Shown piece after piece: positions 7,487 through 10,875 of a stretch of DNA of 10,875 nt. The notes beneath the pieces were generated by a model. That model did no database searches and had not been told where the DNA came from. It worked only from the letters and a program-made list of their open reading frames with translations. Made by a program: the position numbers and the translations under genes. Position 1 is the first letter of the stretch. Every line of letters begins with the position of its first letter. This DNA comes from Pseudomonadota bacterium (lineage in GTDB: Bacteria; Pseudomonadota; Gammaproteobacteria; Steroidobacterales; Steroidobacteraceae), in the NCBI GenBank assembly GCA_021820785.1, contig JAKADE010000061.1, positions 1-10,875 on the forward strand, given 5' to 3'.

Positions 7487-8383
7487 TCAGGAGAGCATCT
7501 TTTCCACGGGCAGCACCAGCAGTGCACTGGCACCGGCCTGCTTGAGCCGTTCGAGCGTTTCCCAGAACACGTTCTCGCGGCACACGGCGTGCACCGCGAC
7601 GCGGTCGGGGAAGCCCTCGAGCGGAATGATGGTCGGGGACTCGCTGCCGGGGAGCAGCCGGCGGATCTCCTCGAGCGCCGCACGCGGGGCATGCAGCATG
7701 ATGTATTTGCTCTCGCGGACCTGTTGAACGCCCTCGATGCGCATCATCAGCCGCTCGACCCACTCGTTCTTCAGCGGCGGCAGCGTGACGGGCGTGCGGA
7801 TCAGTACCGCGTGGCTTTCGAGCACGGTCTCGACCTCGCGCAGGTGATTGGCCTGCAGGGTCGAGCCGGTCGAGACCAGATCGCAGATCAGATCGGCGCG
7901 CCCGAGCCGCGGGGCGATCTCCACGGCGCCGGAGAGCGTGACGATGTCCGCGGCGATCGAACGCTCGCGCAGATAGTGCTCGAGCAGGTACGGGTAGGTG
8001 GTGGCAATGCGTTTGCCCTCGAGGCTGCGCCGACCCTCGAACGGCTGGCCCTCGGGTACGGCGAGGGAGAGTCGGCAGCGGCCGAAATCGAGCGTGCGCA
8101 GCGTCTCGAAGCGCACCGGATGGCCGCGTGCGGCGAGTTCGTGGCGCTTCTCCTCGAGCACGTTCAGGCCGACCAGCCCGAGGTCACACACGTCCTCCTG
8201 CACCAGGTCCGGGATGTCGTCATCGCGCACGAACAGCACGTCGAGCGGCATGTTCTCCCCGAAGGCCATCAGCTGGTCCTTGCCGCGGGAGATCTTCAGG
8301 CCGCAGCGGATGAGCAGTTCGAGCGACGGGTCGGTCAGGCGGCCGGATTTCTGGATGGCGAGCTTCAGACGCGGTTCATCCAT
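7487..8383 (-). CDS. hisG: ATP phosphoribosyltransferase, long form
   Basis: A 298-residue enzyme for the first committed step, ATP plus PRPP to phosphoribosyl-ATP. It is the long, hexameric form with its own C-terminal ACT-like domain for histidine feedback inhibition, so no HisZ partner is needed. The N-terminus LKLAIQKSGRLTDPS is followed by ENMPLDVLFVRDDDIPDLV at about 43-61 and by the PRPP-binding DLICDLVSTGSTLQAN. The regulatory part includes ESKYIMLHAPRAALEEI and ends LVLPVEKMLS. Wording and length closely follow enteric HisG. The ATG at 8381-8383 is preceded by GAAGGGG with 6-base spacing and overlaps the trpR-like stop as ATGGATGA. A longer in-frame reading (to 8548) lies entirely inside the upstream gene and has no HisG character. 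Confidence 0.96.
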   Translation of the reverse strand: MDEPRLKLAIQKSGRLTDPSLELLIRCGLKISRGKDQLMAFGENMPLDVLFVRDDDIPDLVQEDVCDLGLVGLNVLEEKRHELAARGHPVRFETLRTLDFGRCRLSLAVPEGQPFEGRRSLEGKRIATTYPYLLEHYLRERSIAADIVTLSGAVEIAPRLGRADLICDLVSTGSTLQANHLREVETVLESHAVLIRTPVTLPPLKNEWVERLMMRIEGVQQVRESKYIMLHAPRAALEEIRRLLPGSESPTIIPLEGFPDRVAVHAVCRENVFWETLERLKQAGASALLVLPVEKMLS

Positions 8384-8768
8384 TGCGGGCCCCTTCGCGG
8401 CGGCGGGGCGCAGCGGCCGGTTCGCTCGAGGCCGAGGCGGCGGCCCGGGCGGCATGCAGGTGCCACTTGCCGAGGCGCTGCGCCACCAATCCGTAGCCGC
8501 CGTTGCCGGTGGCGAGGAACCGCGCCACCCGGCCGATGGTCGTGACACTGACGCCAGTGAGGTGATGGATTTCCCGGTACGGCAGGCCGCGGCTCAGGTA
8601 ATCGACCACCGACCAGCGGTCGGACATCGCCTGCAGCTCCGCCGGCGTGCACAGGTCGCGGAAGAAGGCGCGGACCTCCTCGGCGTCGCGCAAGGCCGCG
8701 ATCGCGGTGTACAGATTGCGCTCGGCGAGCGCTTCCTGGCGGGGTGTGAGGCTGCGGTGTGTTTTCAT
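8376..8768 (-). CDS. TrpR-like (YerC/YecD family) repressor at the head of the his operon
   Basis: A 130-residue member of the TrpR superfamily, YerC/YecD branch. The conserved core spans residues 17-92: RNLYTAIAALRDAEEVRAFF, DLCTPAELQAMSDRWSVVDY at 38-57, and the helix-turn-helix GLPYREIHHLTGVSVTTIGR at 61-80, then VARFLATGNGGY. The tail after residue 105 is Ala/Pro/Arg-rich and probably disordered. It is the first gene of the his operon and overlaps hisG by 8 bases, so it is very likely a histidine-responsive repressor of its own operon; that role is inference from position, family and a TrpR-like operator just upstream. No Shine-Dalgarno sequence is visible before the ATG. Whether histidine is the corepressor cannot be read from sequence. 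Confidence 0.88.
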   Translation of the reverse strand: MKTHRSLTPRQEALAERNLYTAIAALRDAEEVRAFFRDLCTPAELQAMSDRWSVVDYLSRGLPYREIHHLTGVSVTTIGRVARFLATGNGGYGLVAQRLGKWHLHAARAAASASSEPAAAPRRREGARNG

Positions 8769-8779
8769 GCCGGCTGATC

Positions 8780-8797
8780 GTATTAACGTGCTAGTAC
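8780..8797. promoter_or_regulatory. Candidate operator for the TrpR-like regulator
   Basis: GTATTAACGTGCTAGTAC is an 18-bp imperfect palindrome: 12 of 18 positions are symmetric, and all mismatches are transitions, so it fits GTAYTARCRYGYTARTAC. One half, CTAGTAC, is identical to the outer half-site of the Escherichia TrpR operator (GTACTAG...CTAGTAC). It ends 11 bases upstream of the first operon ATG and overlaps the predicted -10 and start point of the his promoter, as expected for a repressor site. Confidence 0.55.
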
Positions 8798-8825
8798 AAT
8801 ATCACGCTGTAACGGAGCATGCCAG
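8796..8825 (-). promoter_or_regulatory. Candidate his operon promoter
   Basis: On the minus strand an extended -10, TGA-TATTGT (hexamer at 8796-8801, 4 of 6 matches plus the TG), is preceded by CTGGCA (8820-8825, 4 of 6 to TTGACA) with an 18-base spacer. Transcription would start near 8789, inside the candidate operator, giving a leader of only about 20 bases. That leaves no room for a leader peptide, attenuator or riboswitch. Confidence 0.4.
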
Positions 8826-8924
8826 AGGTCGCCGTGTGGCACGTCGCGCGCGGTGGCGCACGGAGCAGTGCCGGCAGCCCTGGTCGCGGCGCGCAGGTGC
8901 GCAGGTGCGGCCGGGATATACGTA

Positions 8925-8952
8925 TTGGCAGGCGCGCGGCGGTCCGTAGAGT
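8925..8952 (+). promoter_or_regulatory. Candidate promoter of the host-attachment-family gene
   Basis: TTGGCA (8925-8930, 5 of 6 to the -35 consensus) and TAGAGT (8947-8952, 4 of 6 to the -10) are 16 bases apart and lie about 45 bases ahead of the ATG at 8998. The rest of the 229-base gap between the divergent genes (8769-8997) holds the his promoter/operator at its left end and otherwise nothing I can identify, apart from a tandem 8-bp GCGCAGGT at 8891-8906. Confidence 0.45.
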
Positions 8953-8997
8953 GGGCCTATCGGTGCCGGGAGCAGGCCCGTCGCGGAGTACAACGTC

Positions 8998-9462
8998 ATG
9001 CGTGTCCGGATCGTCGTAGCCGATCAGGGCGAGGCGCGTTTCTACGATGCCGAGCCGCCCGAGGCGGCCTTGCACGTGAGTGGTCGACTGCTCGATCCGA
9101 GCGCGCGGGTGCATGAGCGCGACCTGGTCAGCGATCGGCCGGGGCGGGTCTTCGATCATGCGCCGACGGCCGGTACCCGGCGCGGTGCGATGGCCCATCA
9201 CGACACCGGTGGGGAGCGCTCGGCGCGGCGTGATGCGGCCGTCGTCTTCGCCCGACGCATCGCCGAACAGCTCGAGCAGGCCCACCAGCATGGGCAATTC
9301 GAGCGGCTCGTGCTGATGGCCAATCCGCGCTTCCTCGGCATGCTGCGACGCACGCTGCCCATGGAGCTCGAGCGGTGCGTGGTCGCGGAAGTGCACAAGG
9401 ACCTGGTGCACCAGAGCGACCAGGTCGTCAGCGCCCACATCCCGCCGCAGGCGCTGCGCTGA
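8998..9462 (+). CDS. Host attachment protein family (PF10116-like) protein
   Basis: A 154-residue soluble protein with no signal peptide or membrane segment. It matches the family named 'protein required for attachment to host cells': an N-terminal strand with VVADQGEARFYDAE at 6-19, the hallmark HERDLVSDRPGR at 39-50 followed by VFDH, then FARRIAEQLEQA at 84-95, LVLMANPRFLGMLR at 104-117 and AEVHKDLVHQ at 130-139. The family is widespread in proteobacteria that have no host. Its fold is related to archaeo-eukaryotic release-factor domains, and its molecular function is unknown, so the name should not be taken as evidence of host interaction. The ATG has GGAG at 8985-8988, 9 bases upstream. 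It has its own promoter and is flanked by the his and met units, with no evident link to either. Confidence 0.85.
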   Translation: MRVRIVVADQGEARFYDAEPPEAALHVSGRLLDPSARVHERDLVSDRPGRVFDHAPTAGTRRGAMAHHDTGGERSARRDAAVVFARRIAEQLEQAHQHGQFERLVLMANPRFLGMLRRTLPMELERCVVAEVHKDLVHQSDQVVSAHIPPQALR

Positions 9463-9467
9463 GCGGC

Positions 9468-9488
9468 GCCGGGCGCACCGGTTTGCTT
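9468..9488 (+). terminator. Weak terminator-like hairpin after the host-attachment-family gene
   Basis: GCCGG (9468-9472) pairs with CCGGT (9478-9482) around a 5-base loop and is followed by TTTGCTT. The stem is only 4 G-C pairs plus a G-U and the T-tract is interrupted, so termination would be partial. The tail overlaps the metX -35 box. Confidence 0.25.
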
Positions 9489-9515
9489 GACCGGGCGCAT
9501 CGCTCCTCCTACACT
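9487..9515 (+). promoter_or_regulatory. Promoter of the metX unit
   Basis: TTGACC (9487-9492, 5 of 6) and TACACT (9510-9515, 4 of 6) are separated by exactly 17 bases. The expected start point, about 9521-9523, lies immediately before the first paired base of the SAM-I aptamer (9524). The position of the riboswitch independently supports this promoter. Confidence 0.65.
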
Positions 9516-9523
9516 CGGCGCAA

Positions 9524-9654
9524 CTCATCGAGACCGGCTGAGGGATAGGCCCTTAGACGCCGGGGCAACCGCCAGACCTAACCAGTCTGTTAAGGTGCCA
9601 ACTCCTGCGATGCATCCGGAACCGACTACGGGCCGGACTGGATCGACAGATGAG
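9524..9654 (+). promoter_or_regulatory. SAM-I (S-box) riboswitch aptamer
   Basis: All conserved S-box blocks are present in order: P1 5' strand CTCATC (9524-9529); AGGGATAGGCCC (9541-9552, with the k-turn region); CGGGGCAACC (9561-9570); GGTGCCAACTCC (9594-9605); GGAACCGA (9618-9625); and the 3' block GACAGATGAG (9645-9654), whose GATGAG closes P1 by 6 perfect pairs with 9524-9529. The aptamer binds S-adenosylmethionine and normally switches the downstream gene off when SAM is plentiful. It precedes metX, a classical target. S-box elements are mostly from Firmicutes but are known upstream of metX in Xanthomonas-like gammaproteobacteria. I distinguish it from SAM-II and SAM-IV by these blocks, by eye. 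Confidence 0.9.
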
Positions 9655-9768
9655 CGAACTGTGTGGCTTCGCACCTCATCGGTGCGGGGATGGACGCAGC
9701 CCCCTGCCAGGCCCCTGGCAGGTCGCTCCGCGAGTGCTCGGTGACACGAGAGGACAGCGGAGTCATCC
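9655..9768 (+). promoter_or_regulatory. Expression platform of the metX riboswitch (probably translational)
   Basis: Between aptamer and ATG I see four pairing elements. (1) A second CTCATC at 9675-9680 can compete with the P1 5' strand for GATGAG. (2) GCACC/GGTGC (9671-9675/9681-9685) forms a hairpin whose loop side holds that CTCATC. (3) CCTGCCAG/CTGGCAGG (9703-9710/9715-9722) is a perfect 8-bp hairpin with a 4-base loop but no T-run after it, so it does not look like a terminator. (4) CTCCGC (9726-9731) pairs with GCGGAG (9757-9762), which contains the metX Shine-Dalgarno GGAG; alternatively CTCCGC pairs with GCGGGG at 9684-9689. The layout favours control of ribosome access. The pairings are seen in sequence; the mechanism is inferred. 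Confidence 0.55.
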
Positions 9769-10809
9769 ATGAATGCGATTGCTGAGGTTCGCCCGATCGA
9801 GGCGCAGTCCCCCTTGCGGGGTGCTCCTAGCGAGTGCGTGCGCGAAGGGATTTTCGAGATGCCCGGCGGTCTGCACCTGCATCACGGCGGGCGGCTGCCC
9901 GATGTGCGCATCGCCTGGCGGCTGGCCGGAGCGGCGAGCGCGCCGGTGATCTGCGCGCTCGGGGGGATTTCCGCGCATCGGCGTGTGTGCCTCACCGAGC
10001 AGCCCCGCCAGGGCTGGTGGTCGGAGATCGCCGGTCCCGGCCGGCCGCTCGACACCGAGCGCTGCCGGGTGCTGAGCTTCGATTACCTCGGCGGCAGCGG
10101 GGAGAGCACCGGCCCGCGCGCCGGCGAGGCATTCCCGAGCATCTCCACCTATGACCAGGCCGAAGTGCTCGCGCGCCTGCTCGATCATCTCGGCATCAAG
10201 GCGCTGCGGGCGATCGCCGGCGGGTCCTACGGCGGCATGGTCGCGCTCGCGTTCGGCGAGCGTTTCCCCGAGCGCGTCGGTGCGCTGGTCGTGCTGTGCG
10301 CCACGGATCGGCCGCACCCGCTGGGATCGGCCTGGCGGGCGGTGCAGCGCGACATCGTGCGGTTTGGACTTCAGGCCGGTCGTCCGGCCGAGGCCCTCGC
10401 GCTCGCCCGGGCGCTCGCGATGTCCACGTACCGCAGTGGCGAGGAGTTCGCCGCGCGCTTCGCCGGCCCGCCGGTCTTCGAGGACGGGCGAGCGTACCTG
10501 CCCGTCGAGCGATATCTGGCCGCGCGCGGCGCGAGCTATGCCGCAGAACACCATCCCGAGGCATTCCTGTGTCTGTCGGAATCGATCGATCTGCACCGCG
10601 TCGAGGCGGGCCGCATCTGCGTGCCGACCACTGCCGTGGCCGTGCGCGAGGACATGCTCGTGCCGCTGAGTGAGGTGCGTGCCCTGGTGGCGCGGCTGCA
10701 TGCGGCGCGCCTGTGCGAGATCTCCTCGATCTACGGCCACGATGCGTTCCTGAAGGAATCCCAACAACTTCGCGGCGTATTCGCGCCGCTTCTCGAGAGC
10801 ACCTGCTGA
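9769..10809 (+). CDS. metX: Homoserine O-acyltransferase, MetX type (possibly succinyl-CoA specific)
   Basis: A 346-residue alpha/beta-hydrolase that activates homoserine with an acyl-CoA for methionine synthesis. The catalytic serine is S153 in the elbow GGSYGGM (151-157), with D295 in VREDMLVP and H324 in YGHDAFL. The oxyanion region is CALGGISAHR at 62-71, and the LSFDYLGGSGES block is at 102-113. Classical acetyl-specific MetX reads GGSMGGM and carries a GPSSPYGTG-type loop; here the elbow is SY and the loop is GGSGESTGPRAGEAFPS. This resembles the shorter Xanthomonas/Stenotrophomonas proteins for which succinyl-CoA use has been reported (MetXS); acyl specificity remains an inference. The ATG has GGAG at 9759-9762, 6 bases upstream. 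Expression is under the SAM-I riboswitch. The next gene starts at the very next base after the stop. Confidence 0.9.
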   Translation: MNAIAEVRPIEAQSPLRGAPSECVREGIFEMPGGLHLHHGGRLPDVRIAWRLAGAASAPVICALGGISAHRRVCLTEQPRQGWWSEIAGPGRPLDTERCRVLSFDYLGGSGESTGPRAGEAFPSISTYDQAEVLARLLDHLGIKALRAIAGGSYGGMVALAFGERFPERVGALVVLCATDRPHPLGSAWRAVQRDIVRFGLQAGRPAEALALARALAMSTYRSGEEFAARFAGPPVFEDGRAYLPVERYLAARGASYAAEHHPEAFLCLSESIDLHRVEAGRICVPTTAVAVREDMLVPLSEVRALVARLHAARLCEISSIYGHDAFLKESQQLRGVFAPLLESTC

Positions 10810-10875
10810 ATGAGCCCGTCCAACGACCCGAAATCGCAAGTGACCCGCACCGTGCGCGCGGGCCTGGAGTCCGAC
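10810..10875 (+). CDS. metB: Start of a Cys/Met-metabolism PLP enzyme (MetB/MetZ type), cut by window edge
   Basis: Twenty-two codons are visible before the window ends. The segment QVTRTVRAGLESD at residues 10-22 matches the N-terminus of cystathionine gamma-synthase and O-succinylhomoserine sulfhydrylase family members (TRAVRAGIExD). The ATG directly follows the metX stop (TGA then ATG, no spacer), so translation is probably coupled and the gene is under the same SAM-I riboswitch. The enzyme would use the O-acylhomoserine made by MetX. The fragment is too short to separate MetB from MetZ/MetY-type enzymes, so the symbol is tentative. Confidence 0.6.
   Translation, partial: MSPSNDPKSQVTRTVRAGLESD

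Noticed and set aside
6224..8545. A 773-codon open frame on the plus strand, antisense to hisD and hisG
   Set aside because: It mirrors the codon structure of two certain genes in GC-rich DNA, shows no recognisable domain or repeat-free protein character, and has no promoter or ribosome binding site of note.
8891..8906. Tandem GCGCAGGT repeat as a regulatory or mobile-element signal
   Set aside because: Two copies of an 8-base GC-rich unit are expected by chance here, with no further copies or terminal repeats.
8769..8997. Histidine attenuator leader peptide or T-box ahead of the his operon
   Set aside because: No run of histidine codons, no T-box bulge motif and no terminator are visible; the predicted leader is about 20 bases.
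9703..9722. Perfect 8-bp GC hairpin as an intrinsic terminator for the riboswitch
   Set aside because: It is followed by TCGCTCCGCG, with no T-run; kept as a structural element of the platform, not as a terminator.
9763..10839. A 358-codon open frame on the minus strand opposite metX
   Set aside because: Shadow of metX; composition is Arg/Ala/Gly-rich without motifs, and metX has an intact catalytic triad.

Overview
The window is GC-rich and densely coded. Three things suggest a gammaproteobacterium of the Xanthomonadales/Nevskiales type: the long, Escherichia-like HisG and HisIE, the fused HisNB phosphatase-dehydratase, and a TrpR-like gene at the head of the his operon combined with a SAM-I riboswitch ahead of a MetX-type acyltransferase. 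I see no mobile element, CRISPR array, tRNA or rRNA. This placement comes from gene content and remembered family sequences, not from a search.

Left part (1-1314): a small redox or quinone-stress module. A partial pirin gene and an azoR-type FMN quinone reductase are read leftward. A HxlR-family regulator with paired N-terminal cysteines is read rightward from the shared 81-base control region. That region has a good azoR promoter overlaid with TAAGTA repeats and a QsrR-like inverted repeat.

Central part (1325-8768, minus strand): a complete histidine operon in the order trpR-like, hisG, hisD, hisC, hisB, hisH, hisA, hisF, hisIE. It covers all the enzymatic steps from PRPP plus ATP to histidine. 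Most junctions are 4-base ATGA/GTGA overlaps, so translation is probably coupled throughout. The exception is hisA/hisF, which overlap by about 31 bases. No ATG, GTG, TTG or CTG codon fits the HisF N-terminus. The best start is an ATT codon 8 bases after an AGAGGAG ribosome binding site, and it places the catalytic Asp residues at the family positions 11 and 130. In front of the operon there is no histidine attenuator or T-box. Instead there is an 18-bp palindrome with TrpR-operator character lying on the predicted promoter, which points to repression by the operon's own first gene product.

Right part (8998-10875, plus strand): a stand-alone gene of the 'required for attachment to host cells' family, then a methionine unit. 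The methionine unit consists of a sigma70-like promoter, a SAM-I (S-box) riboswitch starting almost at +1, a 114-base expression platform that appears to control access to the ribosome binding site rather than termination, metX (homoserine O-acyltransferase, possibly the succinyl type), and the abutting start of a metB/metZ-type PLP enzyme cut by the window edge.

The points most worth a second look are the ATT start of hisF, the candidate TrpR-family histidine operator, and the apparent three-step RNA relay between the SAM aptamer and the metX ribosome binding site.
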